A stretch of DNA of 64,000 nucleotides, from positions 1 through 64,000 of the forward strand of contig JAJPJR010000079.1 of NCBI GenBank assembly GCA_021324165.1, read 5' to 3'. A program made the position numbers and the translations under genes. Origin of the DNA: Armatimonadota bacterium. Its GTDB lineage: Bacteria; Armatimonadota; Fimbriimonadia; Fimbriimonadales; ATM1. Under the pieces are notes generated by a model. It ran no database searches and had not been told where the DNA came from. It was given only the letters and a program-made list of their open reading frames with translations. Positions 1-8,573 of the stretch are shown in pieces. The first letter of the stretch is position 1; the number at the start of each line of letters is the position of its first letter.

Positions 1-255
1 ATTCTCAAAAACCGCTGCATCAGCTGTCACACCGGCAAAAGCGCAAGTGGAGGAATCCGCCTGGACTCATACGAAGGACTCATGAAAGGCGGGCAGCACG
101 GCAAAGTGATCGTTAAAAACAAGCCGGAATCGAGCAGGCTGATGAAACTGGTGAAAGGCTCAGCAAAACCGATCATGCCGCCAAGCCCTCCACGCCTCAC
201 GTCCGCAGAACTCGAAGCGATTTCTGATTGGATCAAAGCGGGAGCCAAGAAATGA
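1..255 (+). CDS. C-terminal part of a planctomycete-type cytochrome c protein (partial)
   Basis: Open from the first base of the window to a TGA at 253-255, so the start lies upstream. The 84 visible residues carry a c-type heme motif CISCH near the beginning, then GGIRLDSYEGLMKGG, a late methionine region IMPPSPPRLT and a C-terminal helix with SDWIKAGAKK. This is the layout of the short cytochrome c domain (PSCyt1-like) common in Planctomycetes and Armatimonadota, where the late Met is the second heme ligand. It probably binds heme outside the cytoplasm. The stop is directly next to the stop of the convergent M15 peptidase gene. A related heme domain sits at the N terminus of the protein encoded at 59305-62460. 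Confidence 0.75.
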   Translation: MLKNRCISCHTGKSASGGIRLDSYEGLMKGGQHGKVIVKNKPESSRLMKLVKGSAKPIMPPSPPRLTSAELEAISDWIKAGAKK

Positions 256-987
256 TCATTCAAGAATCCGATTGACTTCGAAATGCATTCCATCGCGCCG
301 GCTGAACCAGCCGCCCCAATAAAACCCAAACTGCCATGCGATTTCTACCAGTTCGCGCACGCACCCGCGTTCATACATCAATGCCGGCCTTCCGCCAAGA
401 GGGTTGAATTCGCAATTGATATCGAACGCCGCGCCATAGGCGTGCATCGAAAGCGATGACCTTCCGCGGATCATCCGCGGGACAAACGATCCGTCCCACG
501 TAAGAATCCGATCCACCAATCCTGCATCGTGCCATCGGCTGAACAGACGTTTCAACTGCGCGGCGGCCAACCGATGAAACGGCACCCCCAATTTCGGCGC
601 GCCTTTCACATTGGCCAGTTCCGGAATCTGCACGCGAACAATGTTTTTTTCCTCCCAGCCGTCGGTGATCCTTATCGCCTCGGGATCGTCGGACGTTGGA
701 GCAGGCACGAATGCGTACGCTCCAAAACTTTTCCTCCGCTGCGTTGCATTGAACGGCACCGCCCCGTCGGGTTTATCCGGCCAGGAGGGCGGCCTGAAGC
801 CTGCCTTGCGGGCCGCAGCGATTGTGATCGGGCCCAATAGGCCGTCGGCCTGCACGCCAAGATCGAGCTGCATTTCGGCGGTGGCCGCTTTGGTTTTCGG
901 GCCATAAACCCCGTCGCAAGCGATTCGAGCGCCGTGAGCGCGCAGATACAACTGCCAGGCAAGGGTGCGTTCGGAAAACTGTGCCAT
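256..987 (-). CDS. Peptidoglycan-binding M15-family D-Ala-D-Ala carboxypeptidase-like protein
   Basis: 243 residues. The N-terminal 65 residues form a PG_binding_1 repeat (DGVYGPKTKAATAEMQ, DGLLGPITIAAARKAG). The C-terminal half is a VanY/M15-type zinc peptidase: SMHAYGAAFDIN supplies His182 and Asp189, and GMHFE supplies His235, the usual His-Asp-His zinc set. It probably trims peptidoglycan stem peptides. No clear N-terminal signal peptide is visible with the ATG chosen here, so export is uncertain; it could also act as an endolysin-like enzyme. The upstream neighbour at 1041 is divergent, so this is a single-gene unit, and its stop abuts that of the gene ending at 255. Confidence 0.8.
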   Translation of the reverse strand: MAQFSERTLAWQLYLRAHGARIACDGVYGPKTKAATAEMQLDLGVQADGLLGPITIAAARKAGFRPPSWPDKPDGAVPFNATQRRKSFGAYAFVPAPTSDDPEAIRITDGWEEKNIVRVQIPELANVKGAPKLGVPFHRLAAAQLKRLFSRWHDAGLVDRILTWDGSFVPRMIRGRSSLSMHAYGAAFDINCEFNPLGGRPALMYERGCVRELVEIAWQFGFYWGGWFSRRDGMHFEVNRILE

Positions 988-1040
988 AACCCTAAGTGCA
1001 TTTCAGCGCAGGTTTTCAACCATTGGGCTAAGATTTCAGA

Positions 1041-1544
1041 GTGCGCGACTCCGAAGGCAGGCAGAAATTCGGGCATCTGGAAACCGACGAGCCGTTTGTG
1101 GGAGCCAAACCGATCCAAGAGGACATGGATCGGTCGGTGCTTCGAGGCTGCGGCGTGATCGCAGCCGCGCTGATTCTGGTGTATGCCAGCATCGCGATAC
1201 CGATCATGCTCCAAACCCCCTTGCTCACCAAGCAGGAACTCACTCGGGCCGTGGGAATTGCCGCCACGCTTTCGTTGTTAACAGGCATAGGCTTTACGGC
1301 AAAAACCGGGCTTTCGGGCCTCAGCGGAAGCATCGCGGGGCTGATTGCTGGAGCGGTTTTTGTGTGGCTCCGCCTCGAAGGGGCCGCCCAACCACCCGCA
1401 ATTGAAGGAGCCCCGAAGGCCGAGTTCGGTTCCTTTGCGGCGTGGGCCGTTCCGCTCGCCGTTTTCGTCCCTATGGGGCTGGTGTGGTACGGCGTTTATA
1501 AGTTCAACGCCTCGATGGAACGACGCCGGGAAGATAAGCCGTAA
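1041..1544 (+). CDS. Small polytopic membrane protein of unknown function
   Basis: 167 residues if it starts at the GTG used here. An ATG at 1125 (residue 29) follows AGAGGAC and is an equally good start, leaving 139 residues. Hydrophobic stretches near residues 36-56, 70-87, 91-110 and 135-153 suggest four membrane segments. The stretch after segment three holds a polar loop with GAAQPPAIEGAPKAE, and the end is basic (MERRREDKP), suggesting a cytoplasmic C terminus. I recognise no family. It is followed at 41 bases by the MacA-like gene and could share its transcript, which makes a role next to that efflux system possible but unproven. Confidence 0.6.
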   Translation: MRDSEGRQKFGHLETDEPFVGAKPIQEDMDRSVLRGCGVIAAALILVYASIAIPIMLQTPLLTKQELTRAVGIAATLSLLTGIGFTAKTGLSGLSGSIAGLIAGAVFVWLRLEGAAQPPAIEGAPKAEFGSFAAWAVPLAVFVPMGLVWYGVYKFNASMERRREDKP

Positions 1545-1584
1545 TGTATGAGGGCGCGCAGAAACTGTTTATGGAAGTAGGAAT

Positions 1585-3306
1585 TTGAAAAAGACGATCG
1601 CAATTTTCGGCTTTCTGTTTGTGTTGCTGTTCTGCTCATGGTTTTTCTTTATTCGAGGGGGGATGCAGGGCAAGCCCGACGTGATCTATCGCACTCAGCC
1701 CGCTATGCGGGGAGATGCCACCCTGAGCATCACCGCAACCGGCGTTTTGCAGCCGCTCACGACCGTGGATGTGAAAAGCAAGGCTGGAGGCGAAGTGGTG
1801 AAACTGGCGGTGGATGAGGGCACCGAGGTCGAACCCGGTCAGCTGATCGCTGAAATTGACCCCCGCGACACCAAGGCTGCCTATGATCAAGTGCAGGCCG
1901 ATCTGAACGCGAACATCGCCCGCGCCCAACAGAGCCGGCTGAACGAAAGCATTGAATCGGTTTCGCGCAAGGCGGCTGTCGAAAACGCAGAAGCCGCTCT
2001 GAAATCAGCCAAACTTCGGCTGCAAACGTTGGAAGCAAGGGCGGGCGCTCAGCCCACACTTACGGCTGCCGCAATCAAACAAGCCCAAACCAATTACGAT
2101 ATTGCCGTGCGGAATCGCGATCAGTTGATTGCCATCACGATTCCGCAGACGCGCGCATCGGTGCAGGGAGAATACAACCGATCGCAAGCCGATCTGGATG
2201 CGGCCAAAGCGAACTACGACCGCAAAAAGATGCTGCTGGACAAGGGATACGTTGCCGCGGCCGACGTGGAGACCGCAAGAACCCAATATGAAACCGCACA
2301 AGCCGCATTCCGCAACGCGAAAGAGAAATTTGACAGGCTGGAAGATGACCTCCGCATTCAGCGCGAATCGGCGGAGTTCCGCGTGCAGCAGGCGAAAGCC
2401 GCATTGGATACCGCGAACGCAAACAGAATTGATATCGGCGTGAGCAGGCGGGATTTGGAAGACGCAAAACAGGCCGTGATTCAAGCCCAAGCCACGCTCG
2501 ACACCGCCCGCGCGAACCTCAATCAGGTGGCGATTCAGCGCGAGGATTATCAGGCCGCGCAGGCCGCGATCGTGCGAAGCAAAGTGGCAAGAGACAACGC
2601 AAAAGTTCAGCTTCAAAGCACCACGGTGGTTGCGCCGCGCAAAGGCGTGGTGACCATCAAATACATCGAAGAAGGAACGATCATTCCGCCTGGCACCAGC
2701 ACTTTTTCGCAGGGGACATCCATCGTTCAAATCGCGGACACCACGCGGATGTATGTTGAAGTGCAGGTGGACGAAGCGGACATTGGAAGTGTGAAACTGG
2801 GCCAGCCGGTGCTTGTAACTTTGGAAGCCGCTCCACGCTCGCCGATCCCGGGAACCGTTTCGCGCATCAACCCTTCGGCCGTTACAACTTCGGGAGTAAC
2901 GACGGTAAAAGTGCGCGTCGAAATCAAGGGCAACGACCGTGTGAAACTGATGCCCGGACTGAATGCGAGTTGCGAGTTCATTATCAATCAGCGCAAAAAC
3001 GTGCTGGTGGTGCCCAACCCGGCGATTCAACACGACGGCGACAAAACTTATGTCGAAATCTTGGCAAAAGATCAAAAGCCGGTGCGCAAGTATGTGAAGA
3101 TCGGCGCAGTGGGCAATTCGAACACCGAGATTTTGGAAGGCATTGAAGAAGGCGCGAACGTGATCACTGCAAAGATTGACCGCAAACTGATCGAAGAACA
3201 AACCCAGCGCATGCAAGACGCATCCACGCAGCGCAGCCCGTTCAGCGGCGGCAACACCGGCCGCGGCGGAAGCGGCGGCGGCGCAGGAGGAGCACGCGGA
3301 CGATGA
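1585..3306 (+). CDS. MacA-like periplasmic adaptor (HlyD/RND membrane-fusion family)
   Basis: 573 residues from a TTG start preceded by GGAAGTAGGAA. An N-terminal anchor (KKTIAIFGFLFVLLF...) is followed by the biotinyl-lipoyl half TTVDVKSKAGGEVVKLAVDEGTEV, a very long alpha-helical hairpin (about residues 90-340, rich in Ala, Gln, Arg, Lys), the second lipoyl half VVAPRKGVVTIKYIEEGTIIPPG and beta-barrel and membrane-proximal domains. The C terminus is a Gly-Ser-Arg tail. MacA-type adaptors link an inner-membrane ABC permease to an outer-membrane channel. The helical hairpin is much longer than in E. coli MacA (about 370 residues total there). Its stop overlaps the ATG of the MacB-like permease (ATGA), so the two are translationally coupled. 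Confidence 0.85.
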   Translation: MKKTIAIFGFLFVLLFCSWFFFIRGGMQGKPDVIYRTQPAMRGDATLSITATGVLQPLTTVDVKSKAGGEVVKLAVDEGTEVEPGQLIAEIDPRDTKAAYDQVQADLNANIARAQQSRLNESIESVSRKAAVENAEAALKSAKLRLQTLEARAGAQPTLTAAAIKQAQTNYDIAVRNRDQLIAITIPQTRASVQGEYNRSQADLDAAKANYDRKKMLLDKGYVAAADVETARTQYETAQAAFRNAKEKFDRLEDDLRIQRESAEFRVQQAKAALDTANANRIDIGVSRRDLEDAKQAVIQAQATLDTARANLNQVAIQREDYQAAQAAIVRSKVARDNAKVQLQSTTVVAPRKGVVTIKYIEEGTIIPPGTSTFSQGTSIVQIADTTRMYVEVQVDEADIGSVKLGQPVLVTLEAAPRSPIPGTVSRINPSAVTTSGVTTVKVRVEIKGNDRVKLMPGLNASCEFIINQRKNVLVVPNPAIQHDGDKTYVEILAKDQKPVRKYVKIGAVGNSNTEILEGIEEGANVITAKIDRKLIEEQTQRMQDASTQRSPFSGGNTGRGGSGGGAGGARGR

Positions 3307-4511
3307 CCCTTCGCGAAAGCCTTCAAGCCGCCGGAGCGGCGCTCGTTTCAAACAAACTGCGCTCCACGCTCACCACGTTGGGAGTGGTGATCGGTGTGGC
3401 TTCGGTGATTGCGATGATCGGCATCGCCGAAGGCACGAAACGCCAAACCCTTTCGCGGCTGGAAGCGATGGGCAGCAACATGATTGTGGTGTTCCCTCAG
3501 TGGGGTCAAGGCAACCGAACGCAAACCGGCGAAGCGCAATCGCTGAAACTTTCTGATGTCGCAACGATCGCTTCGAAAGTTCCGACTGCAACGCACGTCG
3601 CCGGCGAAGTGCGCATGCGCGTTACCGTGAAATATGGAAGCAACACGCAGCAATCGAACGTTACGGGCGGGCCGCCCGAAATTCAAGACATTCGCAACGT
3701 GAGGCTGCAGGAAGGAAGGTTTTACACGAAAGCCGAAGACGAAGCGGCCGAAAAAGTGTGCGTTTTGGGATGGGACATCAATGATCGCTTGTTCGGGCAG
3801 GAAAGCCCTTTGAACACCCGCATTCGCATCAACAACCAAGACTTCGAAGTGATCGGTGTGGCGATGTTCAAGGGCGGAAGCATGGGCCCCCAAAACTTGG
3901 ATGATATGATTTGGGTTCCTTTGCACACCGCTCTCAGCCGCTTGCAGCGGCGCGACACGCTCAGTTCGATTTCGGTGCAGGCCGCCGACAGCAGCGTGAT
4001 GCAGTACACGCTCGACCAAGTGCAGGACACGCTTTCGAAAACGCGTCGAAGCGCAAGCGGAGAACAGCTGTTCCGCGCGTTCAATCAAGGCGAACTGATC
4101 GAAACGGCGGAAGAATCCGCGCGCGTTTTGAGCCTTCTTTTGGCGGGCGTTGCGAGCGTGTCGCTGCTGGTGGGCGGAATCGGAATTATGAACATTATGC
4201 TTGTGAACGTTACCGAACGAACCAAAGAGATCGGCCTTCGAAAAGCGCTGGGCGCAACGCAGGATATGATTCTTAGTCAGTTTCTGCTTGAAAGCGTCGG
4301 TCTGTGCCTGCTTGGTGGACTGATCGGCGTTGTGCTTGGTGTGAGCGGCGTATTCGCAGTGGCGCGGCTCATGGCAGTTCCTCCGGTGATCGTTCCTGCA
4401 GGCGTGGTCATCGCGTTTGGATTTGCGGCGATGGTCGGAATCTTCTTCGGGTTTTATCCAGCGTATCTGGCGAGCAAACTTCAGCCGATCGTGGCGCTTC
4501 GCACTGAGTGA
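3303..4511 (+). CDS. MacB-like ABC transporter permease (FtsX family) without ATPase domain
   Basis: 402 residues. The N-terminal segment contains LRSTLTTLGVVIGVASVIAMIGI, the usual first helix of MacB/FtsX permeases; a periplasmic MacB_PCD domain spans about residues 50-270; three further helices are near 280-305, 330-355 and 370-395, and the family motif MNIMLVNVTERTKEIGLRKALGA follows the second helix. With the MacA-like protein it should form an efflux or lipoprotein/peptide export unit powered by a separate LolD/MacB-type ATPase. E. coli MacB carries that ATPase as an N-terminal domain; it is absent here and no ATPase gene lies next to this pair. Confidence 0.88.
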   Translation: MTLRESLQAAGAALVSNKLRSTLTTLGVVIGVASVIAMIGIAEGTKRQTLSRLEAMGSNMIVVFPQWGQGNRTQTGEAQSLKLSDVATIASKVPTATHVAGEVRMRVTVKYGSNTQQSNVTGGPPEIQDIRNVRLQEGRFYTKAEDEAAEKVCVLGWDINDRLFGQESPLNTRIRINNQDFEVIGVAMFKGGSMGPQNLDDMIWVPLHTALSRLQRRDTLSSISVQAADSSVMQYTLDQVQDTLSKTRRSASGEQLFRAFNQGELIETAEESARVLSLLLAGVASVSLLVGGIGIMNIMLVNVTERTKEIGLRKALGATQDMILSQFLLESVGLCLLGGLIGVVLGVSGVFAVARLMAVPPVIVPAGVVIAFGFAAMVGIFFGFYPAYLASKLQPIVALRTE

Positions 4512-4602
4512 GATGTTTTTCGGCTTGACCCTCTCTGCCTGAGTGAATCTTTTCCACGCGCACGCATTTCGCGTTTGTCAGTTCGCAACTGCTAAAGGCC
4601 TA

Positions 4603-4696
4603 TGGCGGAGCGGGTGGGATTCGAACCCACGACCCGCCGATTAGACGAGTACGCGATTTCCAGTCGCGCTCCTTAGGCCAGCTCGGACACCGCTCC
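4603..4696 (-). tRNA. tRNA-Ser (anticodon GGA)
   Basis: On the minus strand the molecule begins GGAGCGG and ends CCGCTCC-G-CCA, giving a perfect seven-pair acceptor stem, a G discriminator and an encoded CCA (complement of 4603-4605). The anticodon loop reads CTGGAAA, so the anticodon is GGA, reading UCC and UCU. The variable arm is long, as expected of a class II serine tRNA, and the T arm carries GTTCGAATC. Total length is 94 bases including CCA. Confidence 0.97.
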
Positions 4697-4712
4697 AGTC
4701 GCGGGCTAAAGA

Positions 4713-5387
4713 TTACCGCTTTCCGGCGGCTTGCTCGTGTGTCGGCGCTACGTGGTAGTCGAAGTACACCGCAAAACCGGTGTTTCCGTGAGGCGTAGTG
4801 ATGACTCCATTTCCATCTGCGTCCCAAAAGTGATCGAACAGATAGGGAACGGCAGCCGCGTCGGGAATTCTGGATGGCGACGCGAACACATGACCCTTGC
4901 CATCGATGAGTTTAAAGTGACGGAGCATAAATGTCGTCATATAACTTGTATATCGCTGACGATGATCGTCTCGGAGATCAAACATCGCTTTGAAGTCGGA
5001 ATTTCGATGGGGATCGAGCGGGCACCAGAAAGACTCTTCATGCGCGCCCCGCTCTTTCAAGCAGTCTTTCCACTTTTCTGGCGCGCCCACCAAAATGTGC
5101 GGGCGCGGCCTTAGTTTGGATTCAGGATCGTACTCTGACTGCGTGGGCCACGGCGGAACAAACTCATTGTTGTCGGCGACATAAGAAGAAAGCGCAACAG
5201 CCAACTGACTGAGATTGCCCGAACATGTAACAACTTTGGATTTGTACACCGCTTTGCGAAACACGACCGCCACCAACGCGGCAAGAATGATGATGGTCGC
5301 CGCGGCAACTGCCAACTCGAAGATCGTCAACCCTCGCATGCGGCTGACATCATGAGCATCTATTCGTCTGGGTTCGGAATTCTGCAT
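4713..5387 (-). CDS. Type IV prepilin-like / type II pseudopilin-like protein
   Basis: 224 residues from the ATG at 5387; a second ATG at 5339 would give a three-residue leader only. The motif RMRG|LTIFELAVAAATIIILAAL is a prepilin N-methylation site: a Gly before the cut and Glu at mature position 5, followed by a hydrophobic helix. Downstream are CSGNLSQLAVALSSYVADNNEF and a C-terminal HGNTGFAVYFDYHVAP, the pattern of the DUF1559-like prepilins common in Planctomycetes and Armatimonadota. It is likely processed by a prepilin peptidase and assembled at, or displayed from, the inner membrane. The 5387 start overlaps the end of the upstream Cys-rich gene by 28 bases; no good ribosome-binding site decides between starts. 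Confidence 0.75.
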   Translation of the reverse strand: MQNSEPRRIDAHDVSRMRGLTIFELAVAAATIIILAALVAVVFRKAVYKSKVVTCSGNLSQLAVALSSYVADNNEFVPPWPTQSEYDPESKLRPRPHILVGAPEKWKDCLKERGAHEESFWCPLDPHRNSDFKAMFDLRDDHRQRYTSYMTTFMLRHFKLIDGKGHVFASPSRIPDAAAVPYLFDHFWDADGNGVITTPHGNTGFAVYFDYHVAPTHEQAAGKR

Positions 5388-5602
5388 CTCTTTTTGTCCA
5401 CGGTCCAAGAGTCCGTCTGGGAAGTGCAACCGCTGTCGCTGTACAATTTCAGTGTGCACACCACCCACTTGCAGGGCGGTACATTTTGGTCCTGACACTG
5501 TTTTACATACTTGGGCACGAACCGATAGAACTGGTCCAGCCCGCCATAAGGAGAGCAGGTGGTCGGACTGCAAGCCTCCGTGCCTGATATACAATTGTCC
5601 AC
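5360..5602 (-). CDS. Small cysteine-rich, probably exported protein; 5' end uncertain, possible frameshift
   Basis: The supported part is 80 residues from a GTG, with eight Cys in pairs spread as in MDNCISGTEACSPTTCSPYG and KQCQDQNVPPCKWVVCTLK, ending RCRIPNPDE. The frame stays open and protein-like upstream to about 5696 (…VAFARAEAGGDKICVDN) but offers no ATG there. In another frame, an ATG at 5727 follows AAAGGAGGTT (at 5741-5750) and encodes a signal-like start, MFGTHAFSRYLFPILTVVLLPLSG. A single-base shift near 5665-5690 would join that signal peptide to the Cys-rich domain, giving a secreted protein of about 120 residues. It precedes the prepilin-like gene and may be co-transcribed with it. 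I recognise no family. Confidence 0.5.
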   Translation of the reverse strand: MDNCISGTEACSPTTCSPYGGLDQFYRFVPKYVKQCQDQNVPPCKWVVCTLKLYSDSGCTSQTDSWTVDKKRCRIPNPDE

Positions 5603-5800
5603 ACAGATTTTGTCTCCGCCGGCTTCAGCCCGCGCGAATGCGACGGTAATCTGAAACCGGACAGCGGCAGCAACACAACCGTCAAGATTGGGAACAGATA
5701 TCTGCTAAAGGCATGGGTTCCGAACATTCGAGTGCTTTCAACCTCCTTTCCACTTCCGATATTGAATCAGGGCAGCGCTCGAACACAAGAGGAGAGAGAT

Positions 5801-5816
5801 CTGGTATTTTTACCAG
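5801..5816 (-). terminator. Possible weak terminator hairpin after nadK
   Basis: CTGGTA-TTTT-TACCAG is a perfect six-pair inverted repeat located 17 bases past the nadK stop on the minus strand. The run after it on that strand is only ATCTCTCTCC, so it lacks a proper U tract. It may also affect the downstream Cys-rich gene's leader. Confidence 0.3.
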
Positions 5817-5832
5817 GGAGCCTAAGTCGGCC

Positions 5833-6681
5833 TCAACTGCGTGCGCCCCACATCAGCCGGGTTCGGAGCTTCACCAGAAAATCCGACCGATCGAACACCA
5901 ACAGCCTGGTGACCCGTTCCGAGCGGGTTACCACCACCTTGTCTCCCGAAAGCATGTTCAGCCGGTGTCTCCCGTCGGCTGTGAAAACCGCGTCGCCGCG
6001 CAAATCCACGCTCACCTCGATGCGCGAATCCGGCGAAAACACCAACGGCCGAGCCGCCAAAGAGTGTGGAGTGATCGGCGTGAGCAGAATCGCCATGACC
6101 CGCGGATCAACGATCGGCCCGCCGGCGCTCAAGCTGTAAGCGGTGGACCCTGTGGGCGTGGACACCAAGATCCCATCGGCCGGATACGTGGTGATGTCCT
6201 CCCAATCCACGTTCACGCCGAACGTCATCATGTGCTGCGTAATCGAACGCTGCACGGTGATTTCGTTGAGAGCGTGCATGCTGGCGATTACCGCGTCGTT
6301 TCGCATCAGTTCGCCTTTCAGCATCATGCGTTCTTCGAACTCCGCCTCGCCGTCCAGAAACTGTCTGATCGCTGCGCGCACTTCAGTAGGATCGGCTTGG
6401 GTTACGAAGCCGAACCTTCCGAAGAAAACTCCGAGCATCGGTGTGCCGGTCTCGCTGCACGGGCCGCTGGCGCTGATCAGCGTTCCATCGCCGCCGAACG
6501 TTACGACAAGATCGCAGTTGCCAAGATCGCTGAACAGAACGCTGTGCCTGCCCAACGACGGCGCGCTCTCATGATCGAACCCGACTTCCACACCCAAACC
6601 ATCAAGCCATTTGGCGCAGTCGAGCGCGGCGTGCACGGCATCTTCACGCTGAAGATTGACCGCAAAGTTGATTTTGTGCAC
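5833..6681 (-). CDS. nadK: NAD kinase
   Basis: 282 residues from a GTG start. It phosphorylates NAD to NADP in the cytoplasm using ATP or polyphosphate. The diagnostic motifs are present: FGGDGTLI with the catalytic Asp65, HALNEI (the NE/D motif), and ADGILVSTPTGSTAYSLSAGGPIV, the Gly-rich NAD-binding region. The usual G-N-x-G-x-L-G-F-L motif reads GVFFGRFGFVT. Length matches bacterial NadK (about 290). It lies 20 bases downstream of the TPR gene on the same strand and is probably co-transcribed with it. Confidence 0.95.
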   Translation of the reverse strand: MHKINFAVNLQREDAVHAALDCAKWLDGLGVEVGFDHESAPSLGRHSVLFSDLGNCDLVVTFGGDGTLISASGPCSETGTPMLGVFFGRFGFVTQADPTEVRAAIRQFLDGEAEFEERMMLKGELMRNDAVIASMHALNEITVQRSITQHMMTFGVNVDWEDITTYPADGILVSTPTGSTAYSLSAGGPIVDPRVMAILLTPITPHSLAARPLVFSPDSRIEVSVDLRGDAVFTADGRHRLNMLSGDKVVVTRSERVTRLLVFDRSDFLVKLRTRLMWGARS

Positions 6682-6701
6682 AAATGCGTCCAGGCGAACG
6701 G

Positions 6702-8147
6702 CTAACTGCCGATTGACTTCAGGCGGTCGAGATTGCGCTTTGCATCGGCAAAGTCGGGGTCAATTGCAAGCGCTTTTTTGAGCATTTTAATCGCCTCAGC
6801 CTTCTTGTTGTTTCGTTCCAGAACGCACGCCAGGTTGTTATAAGGCTGCGCGAAGTTTTCATCGGCGGCAATCGCCGCGCGGAACTGCTTTTCTGCTTCG
6901 GCCATGTTGTTAGCCTTGTAAGCCAGCAGTCCCAGCCCGTTCAGCGCCTCGGCGTTTTTCGGATTCGCCAGCAGAACCTGCTTGTAATGAAACCGAGCGC
7001 CATCGAGATCGTTCAACTGATACAGCGCGTTCGCGAGCGAAAGTCGCACGTCGTGCCGCGCCGGCAGTTTCTGAAGCACGTCTTTCCACAACGGAACCGC
7101 TTCGGGCAGCTTGTCGAGTTTGGCTTTCGTGGCGGCAAGGTTCAGGCGCGCATCGGTCGAATCTTTGAGGCCAAGAAGTTTCGTGAAACTGGTTTCGGCA
7201 TCGGCATAATGCCCCATGTTGAACTGGGCAAGACCCAGATTCAGCAGCGCATCGGTGTCATCGGGAGTGATTGCGAGCGCTTTTTCATAACATGCCGCGG
7301 CATCCGACCAGCTGTTTTGCTTGCCATATAGAACACCGAGGTTGTACCAAAGAACCGCGTCTCCTGGCGCGCGCGAGGCGGCTTGAGTCAGCATTGTCAT
7401 CGCCTTTGCGGGCGAACCGGTTGCCGCATACGCCTGCGCAAGCCCGGCGATGGTGTCGCTGTCGTTGGGTTGAATTTTGTCGGCGCGCTCCAAATACGGA
7501 ATCGCTTCGCGCGGCTTGCCGCACCTGAGATAAGCGAGTCCAGCGTTTTGCGCAAACGACGCCCGATCTGGTTTCGCATCGGATGCAGCGGCGAACAACG
7601 CGGCAGCCTTTTCGTTGTTTCCTTTGTTGGTATAGGCCGCACCAAGATTGTTCTTGGCGAACGGATCGGACGGCCGAATTGCCAGCGCCTTTTCATACGC
7701 CTGAATCGCTTTGTCGTTTTCGCCCTGCTTCAGGCGGATGTTGCCGATGTTGTACCAAGCCTCGAAAAACGAAGGCTGGGCGACCACCACATCGCCGAAT
7801 GCACGCAGCGCTTTATCATAATCTTTGACCGCCAGGTATGCGGCGCCCAGATTGCTTTTGATTTCGACGCTTTTGGGGGCAAGCGTGGCGGCTTTTTCCA
7901 AATGCGGAATCGCATCCTGCGCGCGGTCTTGCTGCAGATACACATATCCAAGCCACTGCAAAACGTCGGCGTTGTCGGGCGCGTCTTTCACGAGGCCTTC
8001 GAGAGCCGAAGTGGCTTCGGTTTTTTTGTCTTCCTTCCACAGTTTGATGGCGGCTTCCAGCCTTTGATTTACGGTGCCCGACTGCGCCAAAACTGCGGCT
8101 GCGAAAAGCGCAAGTGCGGCGATGACGAATAACCGAGTGTGTTTCAT
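6702..8147 (-). CDS. Exported tetratricopeptide-repeat (TPR) protein
   Basis: 481 residues. MKHTRLFVIAALALFAAAVLAQSG is a clear signal peptide; the rest is about twelve consecutive 34-residue TPR units (examples: AVRPLDxxFAKNNLGAAYTNKGN-type helices, ALLNLGLAQFNMGHYADAE, EALNGLGLLAYKANNMAEAE). TPR arrays are protein-binding scaffolds; here the array would lie in the periplasm. A GGGGAG ribosome-binding site stands nine bases before the ATG. It is upstream of nadK with a 20-base gap. Partner unknown. Confidence 0.85.
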   Translation of the reverse strand: MKHTRLFVIAALALFAAAVLAQSGTVNQRLEAAIKLWKEDKKTEATSALEGLVKDAPDNADVLQWLGYVYLQQDRAQDAIPHLEKAATLAPKSVEIKSNLGAAYLAVKDYDKALRAFGDVVVAQPSFFEAWYNIGNIRLKQGENDKAIQAYEKALAIRPSDPFAKNNLGAAYTNKGNNEKAAALFAAASDAKPDRASFAQNAGLAYLRCGKPREAIPYLERADKIQPNDSDTIAGLAQAYAATGSPAKAMTMLTQAASRAPGDAVLWYNLGVLYGKQNSWSDAAACYEKALAITPDDTDALLNLGLAQFNMGHYADAETSFTKLLGLKDSTDARLNLAATKAKLDKLPEAVPLWKDVLQKLPARHDVRLSLANALYQLNDLDGARFHYKQVLLANPKNAEALNGLGLLAYKANNMAEAEKQFRAAIAADENFAQPYNNLACVLERNNKKAEAIKMLKKALAIDPDFADAKRNLDRLKSIGS

Positions 8148-8202
8148 TGCGGCAATCTCCCCTCGACTTAGTCCTTATGAATTCTACCTAACCGGCCCCG
8201 GC

Positions 8203-8541
8203 CTAACCCTTCGGCGTTTCGGGTGCAGACAGCCCCTCGCGGGCAGCAAGGTACATTCTGATCCCTTTGCCGCTTACGATTGACCCAACGATGCTCATCA
8301 CCAGCAGAAGCCCGATTCTGAGCAGAACGTAGCTGAAATCGCCCACCAAAGCCGTTACTTCGGGGTTTTGACGCTGAATCAGTTCGCTTTGCGGCGTGGA
8401 AAACAGGCTGAACGCGTGGAAAAAGGTGATTCCCAACAGCACGATGCCGCCCAAAAACACGGCCGCGCCAAGCACGACCCCAAACCAGTCCGTTCGTCGT
8501 CCTTCTGTCACGGCTCGGGAGGCGTTATCTGCAGCCTGCAT
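8203..8541 (-). CDS. Small two-helix membrane protein of unknown function
   Basis: 112 residues with two hydrophobic segments, about residues 20-44 (WFGVVLGAAVFLGGIVLLGITFF) region and 70-90 (YVLLRIGLLLVMSIVGSIV), and short polar ends. I recognise no family. It sits between the lipoprotein gene (33 bases upstream) and the TPR gene (55 bases downstream), all on the minus strand, so the three plus nadK may form one transcript. Confidence 0.6.
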   Translation of the reverse strand: MQAADNASRAVTEGRRTDWFGVVLGAAVFLGGIVLLGITFFHAFSLFSTPQSELIQRQNPEVTALVGDFSYVLLRIGLLLVMSIVGSIVSGKGIRMYLAAREGLSAPETPKG

Positions 8542-8573
8542 TGATTTGTCCTTCGGATCAGGCGCGACCCAGT

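Noticed and set aside
2005-3351. 448-codon open frame on the minus strand inside the MacA-like gene
   Set aside because: Antisense shadow: the plus-strand frame has a full adaptor domain order, and the minus frame shows no recognisable domain and extends into the next gene.
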